DNA from: Brassica napus
Taxonomy: Eukaryota > Streptophyta > Magnoliopsida > Brassicales > Brassicaceae
Reading direction: 5' to 3'
Assembly (NCBI RefSeq): GCF_020379485.1
Contig: NC_063452.1
Coordinates: 8,783,065-8,847,064 of the forward strand
DNA: 64,000 nt
This document shows positions 51,601 through 62,575 of the stretch, one piece after another (the stretch's first letter is position 1; every line of letters begins with the position of its first letter). The position numbers and the translations under genes are program-made. A model generated the notes under the pieces. The model did no database searches. It was not told the DNA's origin and worked only from the letters and a program-made list of their open reading frames with translations.

Positions 51601-52746
51601 CAAAATTTTGTTAACGGTTTGATTATCAACAACGTAGCGACGCAATGATCGACTCAGTGTATACAGGTGTAGCGAGGTAAGGCGGTCGACTCTCGTACCT
51701 CGCTTAGCATTGGGGTCCTGAGTCGTTTTGGAGGTCGCCTCAGGTCGCTACTCGCCATGGCGAGCGAAGCGGTCGCCTTTTAAAACCAAGCCCTGCGGCT
51801 GAGCCTGAAGCATCTGTTGGTTGATAGCAGGACGAGGACCAAGAATGCCTTGATTGTTGAATTGTTGCTGGGGTATCCATTGTCCTGGTTGTTGATTATT
51901 CCACATCTGATATCCAGCAGGCCAGAAGGGAACGCCCCATTGGTTGTACATTGGTCGTTGTTGATTGTTGTTGTGTCGTCCACGACCTCTGTAGTTGTTG
52001 CATTTGGAACCTCTGTTATTGAAGAATCGCTGCTGTTGTTGAGGTTGATGATCAGATCGCTGAGTCGGAGTCGAAGACGAGACGTTGAGGACCTTGTCAG
52101 ATGAGGCGGAGTCCTTGACAACAGAGGATTTCTTTCCCTTGTTAAGCTTTTCTTCTTCAAGGATGAGCATCGAACGAGCTTGTTCAAAAGTAGGGAAAGG
52201 TTGACGATGCATGATCACATTGATGATGTTGTCAAACTTGTCGCTCAAGCCATTGATCATGTAGGTGACAAGAGTTCTTTCTGAAACTGGTGCATCAACG
52301 TTAGCAAGCAGATCAGCCGTGGACTTGAGATCTTGAGAATAGGCATGGATCGTCTGGTCTCCAATGACCTTGGTACGCAGATCGTGATCGAGCTGAATAG
52401 CACGGGCCTCTTTGTTGTCCCTGAAGAAGTTCTCGATGCGAGTCCAGATTTCCCGAGAAGTACCTCCAGTTTTGAAAGTACTTTTGAAGAGATTCTTCGA
52501 GAGAGTCCCGTAGAGCCACAATTTGACCAACCCGTCACGTTTAGACCACTGTTGATCGTTATCATCCGTTGGAAGCAGCGTGCCGTCAAGGTGACCAGCA
52601 ACATCGAAACTCTGGCAGTGAGTGAGGAAGAGCTATCTCCAGGCGTCATAGTTGTGATCATCAATATCTAGAATGATGGGGATATGATTTTTGATGTTGT
52701 TAACACCGTACGCACGTTCAAGAGCAGTGGCGACAGGAGCAACCAT
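48629..52746 (-). pseudogene. Copia gag-pol remnant with several lesions
   Basis: From the ATG at 52,746 the frame reads MVAPVATALERAYG, then meets TAG where WR*LFLTHC is expected to be uninterrupted (about codon 38). Gag continues (WTRIENFFRDNKEARAIQLD, KFDNIINVIMHRQPFP) and is split by the MITE. Beyond it come protease (MDSGATAHLVNN), the integrase finger (HRRLAHLSN, CNACQLGKQ), a frame change near 50,270, the integrase core (QCDNGTEY, TSQQNGRSERM), a TGA at 49,713-49,715, and reverse transcriptase (QLDVQNAFLHG, YGLKQAPRAW, YVDD) to about LVSQQ. There is no RNase H. At least five independent lesions make it non-functional. Confidence 0.88.
50995..51790. mobile_element. hAT-type MITE inside the second copia element
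   Basis: The ends are CGCAGGTTTTAAATGTCG and CGCCTTTTAAAACCAAG, imperfect inverted repeats. The flanking 8-mers CCCTGCGC (50,987-50,994) and CCCTGCGG (51,791-51,798) match at 7 of 8, an 8-bp hAT duplication. Removing the element and one flank rejoins the Gln-rich end of gag to the pol reading frame. GC-rich subterminal parts share GGCGA / TCGCC and CTCGCCATGGCG words; the centre is AT-rich. Confidence 0.8.
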
Positions 52747-52836
52747 GGTGGATGAGAGTAAGAAACAGAGAAAGAGCGAAGAAGATTTGAGAAAAAGAGA
52801 AGAAGATGAGAATTATAGGTTCAGGATCGATGAACC

Positions 52837-52847
52837 CTCTGATACCA
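52837..52847 (-). other. Primer-binding site of the second copia element
   Basis: On the minus strand TGGTATCAGAG directly follows the LTR end, complementary to initiator tRNA-Met. Confidence 0.8.
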
Positions 52848-52981
52848 TGAAAGTGGGAAATTTCTCCTTTATTGATTTACAGATTTACATTGGTTTATAT
52901 ACACAAGATTGTTCCAAGATATGATAAGAACAATCCCAAAAATATAGGAACGTAAATCAGAATATTCTACAAAGTCTAACA
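52848..52981 (-). repeat. 5' LTR of the second copia element (134 bp)
   Basis: On the minus strand it runs from TGTTAGACTTTGTAG to CCCACTTTCA, with TG...CA borders and a primer-binding site immediately after. At 134 bp it is short for a copia LTR. The partner LTR is missing, so the outer border rests on the TG and on spacing. Confidence 0.65.
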
Positions 52982-53043
52982 ACTATGAATGAAATAATAC
53001 ATCAATCATTATCTAATTTCGAACTATCAGTCTACCGGTGACC

Positions 53044-53600
53044 AGGGATGCTCACGAATCGGGTATCCAGATTTAGGGAAGTATTCAATTGGATCTATTT
53101 TGTTCGAATAATCAGTTATACGACCTGATTCGATCTGTAGCCACAGGATATTTGATGTCCCGAATATTTGGAAAATTGTAAAGTTTAACCCGGATATCCG
53201 ATTCGATCTGTTAAAAAAATTTAAAATTAAAAAAAAAATCCAAATAATAGAAAGTAATAATATTTTATTACAAAAAGAAAATTTATTTAATTTTGAAAGT
53301 TTAATAACTAATATAATAAATTTAGCAACTAAAATATTGTAAAACTTATATAAAATATAATTTTTAGATAATTTATATATATATATATAATTCTTTAAAT
53401 ATATGTATATATATGCATATACCGGATCGGATATCATTTTTAAAAAAAATATTAGTATTTGTGATTTTTTCATTTCTTATGGATATTAAATATTAGTATT
53501 TGCCTTCGTTCGTAGAGTTACATATATCCGGATTTTTCAGTTTGAATCGAAATAAATAATGAAATGAATCAAAATTTACGGATATTTTAACGTAAATTTT
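53044..53600. repeat. Decayed hAT-type MITE
   Basis: The sequence from CCAGGGATGCTCACGAATCGG onwards parallels the element at 22,671 (GATTCGATCTGTAGCCAC, GGATATCCGATTCGATC, the TA-rich centre and CGGATATTTTA near the right end). The termini are too diverged to show a target duplication. Confidence 0.5.
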
Positions 53601-54323
53601 CGAATGACTTTCTTGATATTTATCAGTTTTAATTAATTAATATTTTAAATGTTAAAATTTTGGGGTTTTTTGAAAACCATTAAAATGTGTTCCTAATAAG
53701 GCCAAAAAATCTCTTAATAAGAGCATTTCCAATGTATATTTTCTTCTAAAATAAAGATCTTTATTATAAAGTTGGTTTTACTTTAATGTATGATTTTATA
53801 ATAGAGTTCTCCTATTTTAGATAAAAAAAAAATATAGAGGAATACTACTTAGAAACTCGTCCGATTAACCTTTGATTGTCTATAAATAGAAGGATAAAGG
53901 AATGTTATAAAATTATAAAAATAAAAATTAAGAGAGTCGTGTTTATAGGATCAATACATTATTAAGTTTCTCCCCAAATCTTTTAATATTAAAGTGATTA
54001 CTTTTTTTCTAAAAAAACAAGAGAGAATAAAGGTTTCTTTCTCAAGATCATCTCCAAAACTATTCTATTTTACGCTTTAAAACAAAATTTAGAGTACATC
54101 CTTTTATATTTTTATAATAGAATTTAAAACGAGATTACCCCAAAAAAGTGAATAATTTATTTATTTTTACTTCAAAATAAAAAAAAAAGTCTAGAGAAAA
54201 ATCAATTCCATTATAAAATTACAATATTTTTGTAAAAAAAGTTTGACTAATACATTGAAAATATTTTAAGAGCTCACCAACGTTCAGTTTTTCAAAACTG
54301 AGTATCTTAAACTTTTAAATTAA
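53601..54323. other. Intergenic, AT-rich, nothing recognised
   Basis: No gene or defined repeat was seen; the sequence is rich in A and T runs. Confidence 0.5.
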
Positions 54324-54560
54324 CTAGATCATTTTTCGTGCTACATGCGGATTATGGTTTTGAATTTGTTATATTTGCTAATTTCTAATTTGTATGTGAA
54401 TTCTTACCTTTTACTATATTTATTTTCATTTAAAGTCTTTTTATGCGCTACATGCGGATTCTGGTTTTGAAATTGTTATATTTTCTAATTTCTAGTTTGT
54501 ATATGAATTCTTAGCTTTTATATTGTATTTATTTTAATTTAAATGTGAAATATACCTTTT
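54324..54560 (-). repeat. Helitron 3' end with 107-bp tandem duplication
   Basis: On the minus strand the left border reads CCGCATGTAGCACG, an A-rich spacer and CTAG followed by T, a Helitron-type 3' end similar to that at 18,233. The adjoining CTACATGCGGATT...ATGAATTCTTA segment is duplicated 107 bp further on (54,341 and 54,448). The matching 5' end was not found. Confidence 0.45.
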
Positions 54561-55007
54561 GTTTGATTATTTGCAAGTGATTATTTTTGGGGTATTTACT
54601 GATTCATTTATTTATTCATTGAAATTTTTTTTTCCATTGTAGTACAAAATTTATGGTATTGTAACGATGATATTATATGAAGCCAAAAATAATTACACGA
54701 TTAACACAATAAATATGAAGAAAGTAAATTGTGGTTATATTTTTTCTTTTATGTTGTTGAATTCTGCGCATCCTTATATGATGTGATGTAAATTGTAATC
54801 ATACTTTTTGTTCTATTTCTATCTTTAATTCGTATTTGATTCTTCTAAAAAGGTATATAAACTTAGTATGCTATTTTTAGATATGGATTGAGTCATTTTA
54901 GTTGGAAAAAAATCTCCAGTAACATTTGAAAGTATTGTTGCAAGTTTATGTCAACGTATTAAAATCAACTTTTTGAACACCGGTATAAGGATTGAGACCA
55001 TTATAAT

Positions 55008-55205
55008 CTTGGGAGAGTCCATATAAGAACACACCTCCTTGATAATCTTGGGAGAGTCCATATAAAATAGAATTTACACTGGAATGCACCGGAAGACACC
55101 TCCTTGATAATCTTGTTAATCGTAAATAAATATAATTTCTAAATAAATATACGGATTGAGTCATTCAAGTAGGAAGACACCTCCTTGATAATCTCATCGT
55201 GCCTA
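55008..55205. repeat. Local repeats around ACACCTCCTTGATAATC
   Basis: ACACCTCCTTGATAATC occurs at about 55,030, 55,096 and 55,177, and CTTGGGAGAGTCCATATAA occurs twice (about 55,008 and 55,048). The copies are unevenly spaced and not part of a recognised element. Confidence 0.7.
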
Positions 55206-55313
55206 TACGAAAACAAAAAAAAGACATGCATCTGTTTTAGCATCGTATCAAAAGAGTATGATCACAGTAGGAAATGAAAAATGAATAGCTAGTTCACCTT
55301 ATTACGTACAGTA

Positions 55314-55512
55314 TCAAATCATTTGCTTGACACTAAGGGTGGAAGCAAGAAGAGCGTGCTCACGGATTTGGCCGCCCTTATAGATACCAGCTTCAAACCA
55401 CAAATGCACAATCATCCTTGGAGGTTCCACTAATCTTGTTCTTGAGGAAATCACAGTGTCCTGGATACCACGCTCACGCTCAGCCTTGAGTTTGTCCAAC
55501 ACCCAAGTAAAA
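55314..55512 (-). pseudogene. eEF1A pseudogene fragment
   Basis: The minus strand reads [14 protein letters not shown], the switch-region segment of translation elongation factor 1-alpha, and later FEAGI and REHALLA.TL.VKQMI, which match the conserved segment about 55 residues further on. The stretch between is shorter than in the real gene and out of frame: nucleotides beginning CCAGGACACTGTGATTTCCT are the eEF1A region for PGHRDF read in another frame. So at least two deletions have occurred. No introns or flanking exons are visible; it is a small remnant, possibly retro-derived. Confidence 0.8.
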
Positions 55513-55519
55513 CAATTAC

Positions 55520-55649
55520 AATATATGAAATTAACAGCTTACCACATCATCATTCATGGATGGGTGTAATTCTTCAATCTGAGTACAAAACAATTATCTT
55601 TATACCCATCCATGAATGATGATGTGGTAAGCTGTTAATTTCATATATT
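55520..55649. repeat. Perfect 46-bp inverted repeat with 38-nt loop
   Basis: The left arm 55,520-55,565 and right arm 55,604-55,649 are exact reverse complements (…TTACCACATCATCATTCATG… and its complement). The loop is AT-rich. A transcript through it would fold into a long, fully paired hairpin of about 130 nt. No relation to a known microRNA could be tested. It lies 8 bp from the eEF1A fragment. Confidence 0.9.
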
Positions 55650-55810
55650 TGGGCCTCGCAAATTCTGTATTCTTAAGATAAATTCTAGAATTCTTATTCA
55701 GTTTTTTTTTCCTAAAAAAATTTATTATTTCTACTTTTCCTGATATATCACAAAATTTAGTAGGAATGGTTTGAATGCTATGCAGATAGCTTGCAGAATA
55801 TATATTCATA

Positions 55811-56769
55811 CTAGGATAAAACATGCGCCTTGCGCATGGTGAGTTTATTTGTATATATTATCGATAATTTTTTGTAGATTTTATCATTTTATGTATACAT
55901 ATATAATATATTTTGTTGTTATTATATAATTTCTTTCCGATGGACTGGATCAATTTTTATTAAAAAATTATGGAATTAAACTATAATTAATATATCATGA
56001 GTTGATCGGATTAAACAATAAACAAATTATGAAACAAAAACCTTATTTTTTCCACCAAAGACATTATTGAAAAAAATGAACAATACTGTTTTCACAGTTG
56101 AATTATTTTGACATTTATCTTCCATATGGTTTTGAAAGGTTTCAGATCAATCATCGAATTGATACATGTCATTTTAATGTTTTTAGTCGTATGCTTAAGG
56201 AAAACTTATATTTTTGTAATTTAAAGTCGTTTAAAAAAATTCAAAATGTAACCTATAAGAAAAATATAACATATAAGAAAAATATAACATATAAGGTTTC
56301 TTTATTTTTGTAATTTAAAGTCGTTTAAAAAAAATTAAAATATAACATATAAGGATTCCTCATTTATATAATTTAAAGTTATTTTCAAATATTCATAATA
56401 TAACATATAAGAAAAAATTTAATTTTTTTATTATATAGTTAATGTGATTGTTTAATTTTTTAATAATATAAAATAAAACAAAAATGAATAAGGATACAAA
56501 AATTGTTATCAAATCTTTATATGTTAATCATATTAGGTAATTCTGTAACTTTTATTTAAGGAAAGAATACATGCTTCTTATATTTTGGGTTAATATAATG
56601 TTCCTTAGTAATTGGATTTGGACCAACATTTTTTGTCAATTGATTCTTACGCTGCCACGTAAGCTAAATTGTCATCTTAATTAAGTGACACCTAAGCAGA
56701 GTCTCTTTTTAATTCGTACAAACTTAAAATTACAACTTTTTAAATGATCTTCAATTAATATATAGGAGA
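55811..56769 (-). mobile_element. Helitron, single-unit relative of the 30.7-kb element
   Basis: On the minus strand it starts TCTCCTATATATTAATTGAA after an A and ends with a short hairpin (CATGCGCAAGGCGCATG), TTTTATCCTAG and host T. It contains one copy of the ~600-bp unit present three times at 30,925-32,785. There are no genes. Confidence 0.8.
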
Positions 56770-57827
56770 TTCTTTTAGGTTAACGTCTGTGCCAAAGTTT
56801 TCGTGTATTTTCCTTTATCTTATCTTACGCAAATTGTATTTTCCTTATCCTACGAAGAATTAATTTTTATTGAAGCCTTGGTTGTTAAGTTTTCGTGTAT
56901 TAAATACAAAATTAACTCTTTTAACAGATACACAATTGCTTATCAAGGCAAATAAATTCTATAAATATTTCATCCCTCAAAAACGAACATTGGTTCTTAA
57001 TTGTTATTTTTATAAGGAAATCTACATTAAATTTAACAATTTTCCTGTTATTCAATGTGCATACTTACCCGCCACCATTAATTTGCATTGTCTAACAGGT
57101 TTTTTTTATTGATTATGCTTCGGTTCAATTAAAATAGATGCCACAGTGAACCAACATAGACATTGCAAAACCGTGTTCCATAATTTGGTTTTTCAATTTA
57201 AATAAAAGACCACAAAATGACAAATGAGTACTGTTCTTGAGTTTAACAATCGGTTTGTAAGGCAAGACGATCATGTATCCACAATGCATACTATATTATA
57301 CACATTAACATATTCAACCACTGTGATTATATAAAGTGTAGGTTTATCAAGCTGCATTAGACATTTGACACGTTTGACACCATACGCGATTTTAAACAGG
57401 CCACAACCATTGTTACAGGAACTGATAATAGAGACACCATTTGTTTAAAAGATCTTTTACTCTGTTTTTCATTTTCATGTTTGAAACTTGTACGTATAGC
57501 TGCATTAGTATTTTTATTCATGTGTAATAATATGCAAAATGGTTTTATAAATTTATAATTCCACTAACTGATCTTCAAAATTTGTTTGCTAAAGTTAGAG
57601 ACAGCGCTATGCGACTGTCTTTACTCGGGCCACTAACTGATCTTTACAAGTATTTTATAATATGCAAAATGGTTTTATAATATCATCTGCTGATATGATA
57701 TGATCCGTTCGATATCATGAGCGCTATGCGACTGTCTTTACTCAGGACGAAATTGTATTTTGCTAGGGAATTTATTTTTAGACTATGCTATTCCTAAATC
57801 CTTTCTACTTCTGCCAGTCAACTTTTA
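56770..57827. other. Intergenic with a local duplication
   Basis: No gene is recognised. Between 57,531 and 57,745 several words are duplicated: ATATGCAAAATGGTTTTATA (57,531 and 57,660), CCACTAACTGATCTT, and GCGCTATGCGACTGTCTTTA (57,605 and 57,721). Confidence 0.5.
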
Positions 57828-57925
57828 AAAGGCTTAAAAAAGTGTCACATAGGTTTGAGTCTTTTTTTAATTAATACAAAATTCAGGTTATAATTATTTA
57901 AAAAATTCTCAATTAATATATAAGG
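57828..57925 (-). repeat. Helitron 5'-end fragment
   Basis: The sequence is parallel to the last ~100 bases of the elements ending at 32,974 and 56,769: minus strand TCCTTATATATTAATTGAGA, then AATACAAAATT-type words and GTGTCAC. No matching 3' end was found to the left. Confidence 0.5.
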
Positions 57926-58383
57926 AATTTGAAAATACCGATAATAGGAAGAAAATATATATATATTAGATTTAAAAAGTTGAGAGAGCTCATGTTTGTA
58001 GCGTGGGTGGGCATTCAGATTACATTTTATATAGTGGGCATTCAAATTACATTGAAGTCTGAAATCATCATCCTATTTCATATTATGAACAATTCTTGCG
58101 GAAAATCTAGAGAAGTTAAATATACTCGATTAAGAGATGACGTTATTCAGTGAACTACAAGAAGACAAAGAAGAGTTTGCAAACATCATTAATATAAAAA
58201 ATCGGACAAGAGCTAATCATTAATATAAAAAATCGGACAAGAGCTAATATATGTATCTCCAAGTTTTAATGATTGAAAACTGGCATTTTTCATCGTCATC
58301 ATTAGAAAGCGTATAATGCGACAAAAGTTTTTTGATGTACATTGCGAAAATGCACAAGCTATAACGAGCATGTAGGTGGTTCA
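57926..58383. other. Intergenic, downstream of the pyrophosphatase gene
   Basis: No gene is recognised. A tandem duplication of about 32 bp (CATTAATATAAAAAATCGGA) lies near 58,187-58,250. Confidence 0.5.
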
Positions 58384-59659
58384 CTAACGTTGCAGGCCAG
58401 CTTTGATGTAAGCTGCGTAAAGATCCCTGCGTTTTTATCAAAACAATATACATTGTTTGTTGCGACTAAGGTAACAGAGTAAAACAGTTTGGAGCAAACA
58501 AACTTACATGGAGTCTTTAATCGCGTCTATGGCAGCTTGAGCGGGGAGGAAACCTTCAACGTCCACTTTCTTGTTCTCGTTCTTCTTGTCTAATTTTTTT
58601 TTTTCTGTTAAGTGAAAACTTGGAACAAAGCATAAGCCAAAACAAAGTGTGATGTTATATTGTGGATACAATCCTCAAAGAAGCGGCGGATTTCAGCTAG
58701 ACGGTGAGGAGGAAGCTCCTTGATGTCTCTGTAATGACGGAACTCGGGATCATCAGCACACACTGCGATGATCTTGTCGTCTTTTTCACCCTGCAAGTTG
58801 TGGCTTCTTACTAATGTAATACATCCAGAGAAGGAGAAGATAGAGATTTGGGTTTCAGTGATTGTTACCTGATCAATCATGGGCATTAATCCAATAGCAC
58901 GGGCACGGAGGAACGATCCAGTTAGCACAGGCTCCTACACAATAATTATCAGTTGCCTTAAGTTTGCATCATTGCATGAACAATTGAAGCTAATGAAAGG
59001 TGAGAGAGAGCACCTGCATGAGTACCAGGACATCTATAGGATCACTGTCTTCACAAATGGTTCGAGGAATAAAGCCGTAGTTGTGTGGGTACACAATGGA
59101 TGAGTACAGGACACGATCAACCTTAAGAGAAAAAAAAAAAAACTTTTCAGTGATCAGATCTTTTTCCTTTTTTACAAATCTTAGATATGCAATGATACAT
59201 ACAACCACAGAAACAAACAACAGGTTCGAAAACTGAAATCAAGTAAAGACGCAGTACCTTAATAAGGCCACTGTTCTTGTCTAGCTCGTATTTCACCTTG
59301 CCACCTTTGCTAATTTCAACAACCTGATAAACAAGATAAAATTTCGTTCTAACTCTCTGAAAATATCTAATCTTGCACAGTGCAAAAGGAGATAAAAGCT
59401 TACACAGTTGAAAACAGCAGGGGCTTCAGGACCTACAAGATTCAAGCAAAGACAAGGATACATGCGAAATCAACAAGAAAGGAAACTTAAATCAATAATA
59501 AGATTTTAAGGTACCAATCTCCAAGTCATGCCAAGGATGAGCAGCAGCTGATCTGTGTGTGAAGGCAGCAAAATTCCTTTCGTTAAGGGTAACATTAGGA
59601 TTCCTCAGAGGGGAAGAAGCAGAGCTCTTGGGGGTTCCTTCATCCTTGATATCAGCCAT
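58384..59659 (-). CDS. PPA2: Soluble inorganic pyrophosphatase
   Basis: Eight coding exons join in frame: 59,659-59,515; 59,432-59,404; 59,323-59,258; 59,121-59,014; 58,934-58,869; 58,790-58,670; 58,589-58,508; 58,426-58,384, all GT-AG. The 219-residue product starts [13 protein letters not shown] and ends [13 protein letters not shown]. It hydrolyses pyrophosphate to phosphate with Mg2+ in the cytosol. The family signature [10 protein letters not shown] is intact, as are [19 protein letters not shown] and [15 protein letters not shown]. No transit peptide is seen. Sequence details, including the N-terminus and AGLQR end, resemble Arabidopsis PPA2 more than PPA1, judged from memory. A 5' UTR intron lies just upstream. 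This is the only host gene in the window with no lesion or transposon in its body. Confidence 0.93.
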
Positions 59660-59686
59660 ATCACTAAAACCTCAAAACCAAGCAAT

Positions 59687-60004
59687 CTGTGAAATAACCA
59701 TAGGATAAAACAGAAACAGCTTCTACATTACATTAACCAAAAGCGCTAGCGATAAAGAGTCATTCAAGAATACTAAACTCAAAAACACGCCATGTATCAT
59801 CTAGGGTGAAAGCATCAACGCAGATCAGTTCTCGATTTCATCTAGTTACAGATCTAACCTCTACTATCGATCGATCGGATAAGTGAAACAGAACGGAGAA
59901 TCTGATTACAATCCAAACGAACAATCCAAGTTTATCGGCGATCAAAATCAGTGAAGCGGAAGATCAACGGAAACGACTAATCGACGGAGAAAAGATGATC
60001 TTAC
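59687..60004 (-). other. 5' UTR intron of the pyrophosphatase gene
   Basis: On the minus strand the donor GCATCT/GTAAGATC at 60,005/60,004 and acceptor TTTCACAG/ATTGC at 59,687/59,686 define a 318-nt leader intron. The ATG follows 27 bases into the next exon. The non-coding first exon extends from 60,005 to perhaps 60,235, below a weak TATA-like TATAAAAA at about 60,263-60,270. Inferred without transcript data. Confidence 0.55.
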
Positions 60005-60270
60005 AGATGCAATTTGAAGTTGAAGAGATTCCGTAACGTAATTTTTTCTTTCTTTCTTGGCTTGTAGAGCAGTTACAGTAGCAGTATTGGTGTGTGAGTG
60101 TGGCGCTTCTTTATGGACGTTGGAGGAAGGAGACGGTGACGTCACCTATTCCTTGGTTGTTGTTCATCTTCAATCCTACGATGGATCTTGTACGTTGAGT
60201 TTGAAAGGGGGAGAATCCGACGGGCGTGATTTTATTCTCGCTTTTTAATTTGTAGTGTGTGATTTTTATA

Positions 60271-62575
60271 AATCGAGGGAAAGAAAAAGAAAACGGACTA
60301 CAGTCACTACACCAATGTTTCCAAAAAAGCATCCGACTGGCAAATCAGTGTATGACGCGTGTTCTTAGAATTAGGCGCTCTCTTTTTTATTAATTGTTCC
60401 ATTTTGCTACAATTCCAAATGTAATAACAGTGTTATTTATTAGTTTTTTTTTGGGTGAATGTGTGGTATAACATTTGCAGAAAAAGAATTAACAAAATAC
60501 CTATGAGTTAGGAATTGTGTCAATTACCACAAAAATGGATATTTGTAGTCTTTTATAACATGTGAGCGTTTATATAATACACAATAATGAAATAGCATTC
60601 TATTTAAAATGTCAATATATAATAGATCATTTCAAACAGAATTAAAGTTATATAATAGAGAGAGAGAGGGAGAGGGAGAGGGAGAGGGAGAGGGAGAGGG
60701 AGAGGGAGAGAGTTACATTACTATTCTTCATATACTATAGATTAAAACACCACATGAAATTCATACAAGAGGAAAAAAATGTGAGAGTGTGTTATATTTC
60801 TATTTTATATATTTTAAATAAAATAGAACATTATAAATTTTTCAAAAAAAATATCATGTAAGTTTTATAAATATATTTTTGTTTAAAAAAATTCAAAACA
60901 TGGTATATAAAAAATTCATATTTTTATATGTTAATAAGAAGTTTGAATCATTATTTTTAAACTGTTAAAAAAAATAAAAACAAGAGGGATAGTGATGAAG
61001 GGTAAAATAGAAAATATTGTATAAATATATATAATTTTTTTTGTTATGGTCATTCTCTTAATTTATGATTTTTCTTTGGTCATGGATCCTAATTTCTCGG
61101 TTTTTCTTTTTTTTTTTTTGGCTAAAATGTAACCAAGTTGCTATTACAGGTAAGTGGTGTTTACATTTTGTTGACGACTCATTTCATCACCGAACTTTAT
61201 CTCTTTAGTTATGCAAATGCAACTATTTGCACGATTCATCAGAATAAAGGTTTAGGCAGGAAAAAACATGTAGCATGATTTTAGTTACCACAGTATAATA
61301 TCTATGCACATGCACACATAAAGATTGGTCACTAGGCTGCCTCTAGTAGCATTGTAGCAACGAGACTACCTCTCTTTTTTTTTGGTTTATTTCATAAGTA
61401 TTTGTTTTTTAATATGCAAATGGGAGAAAATAATAATAATTGAATTGTGGGCCGCCTAACCACAGTTCTGTAGTATTTGTGGGAACTGATGTTTTGGTGA
61501 TCGTCAAATACATGGCTAGAAACGAAGGCATCATCCAAAATATAAAGTTGATATACGGTTCTAACGAAAACCCCACCCCACCCCCACCACACCAAAGAAT
61601 GAGAATATTCGGTTTTGGATTTTCCAATATTTTTTCGGGCCTCCTTATCACGAAAGTAGGGACTCAGATCAAACAAGCTTTAGATATGTCATCTCTGCGT
61701 GGAATAGTCATCTACAAACTGTGAAATTTGAAGTGTTATATCAATATGCTATCTATAGAGTTCGCCTAAAAAATACCTGTGGAATTAACCACAACTCCAC
61801 AACAAAGAGATACGAAAGACAATATTTTCAAAGTGTGACATTTCACTACGTACTAACAGTAAAAAATTTACAGAAAATGTAACATATGGAAGTAGATTTT
61901 GTCATCTGAAAATGATTAAGAAGAGAGTTCTTTTTTTTACTAAATTTGACAATGATTAAAAAGAGTTCCAAGTGGTTTATTACAAGCCAACAAAAGATTG
62001 CATGAGACCAACAAAGGCTAGCAAGAAGGGCCTCATACTCAACCGGGATCTGAATGTATTGTCTCTTACTGCTTTTATGTTGTAAATAAGCCATGGTTGG
62101 TTCATAACAAGTCTTTGATTGTGGTTATGTACTTTTGTGGGTTTGGATGTAGAACTGTGAATACTTTCCATCATGATTGGTTTATTTATATGGTTTCAAA
62201 ATCTAATAACGTAATGGTTTGAAATTTACAAACACATAGTAAGTACAACCACAAAAAAAGTGTTTAGAATCAAAGGTATATCGATAAAGTGTTTGAAGGT
62301 AGACACAAATGATTCACAACGAAAGAAAGATTTTATTTATTAAAAACACTCAAAAATATTACAAAAGACTCGAGAGACTTTCTAAGACTTAGACCACTCA
62401 ACTCACTTGGCTGAGATTACAACACATTCCAAACCCCTTGTGTTTATAGTACAAAGCTTAAAAAATATTTTGTGGAATATTTCATATCTTACAATACACA
62501 CCGCACATAGTTGTTTAATATTTTACCTAATATATGCCAGACTTAGTTATTTGACATATTATTAGTTGACATAGA
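60271..62575. other. Intergenic, mostly featureless
   Basis: Apart from the microsatellite at 60,656, I see AT-rich sequence and, at 61,430-61,740 and 62,290-62,480, somewhat more complex sequence with overlapping open frames on both strands but no recognisable domain or border. Confidence 0.45.
60656..60712. repeat. GAGAGG hexamer microsatellite
   Basis: The tract is purine-only on the plus strand, about seven GAGAGG units followed by GAGAGAG. Long purine runs of this kind can be length-variable. Confidence 0.9.

Noticed and set aside
57601..57760. Repeated GCGCTATGCGACTGTC as a possible RNA gene or regulatory array
   Set aside because: Only two copies, within a wider local duplication; no tRNA or snoRNA features.
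61392..61724. Open frames on both strands near 61.4-61.7 kb as a gene
   Set aside because: No domain, no splice structure, and equal open length on opposite strands, as expected by chance.
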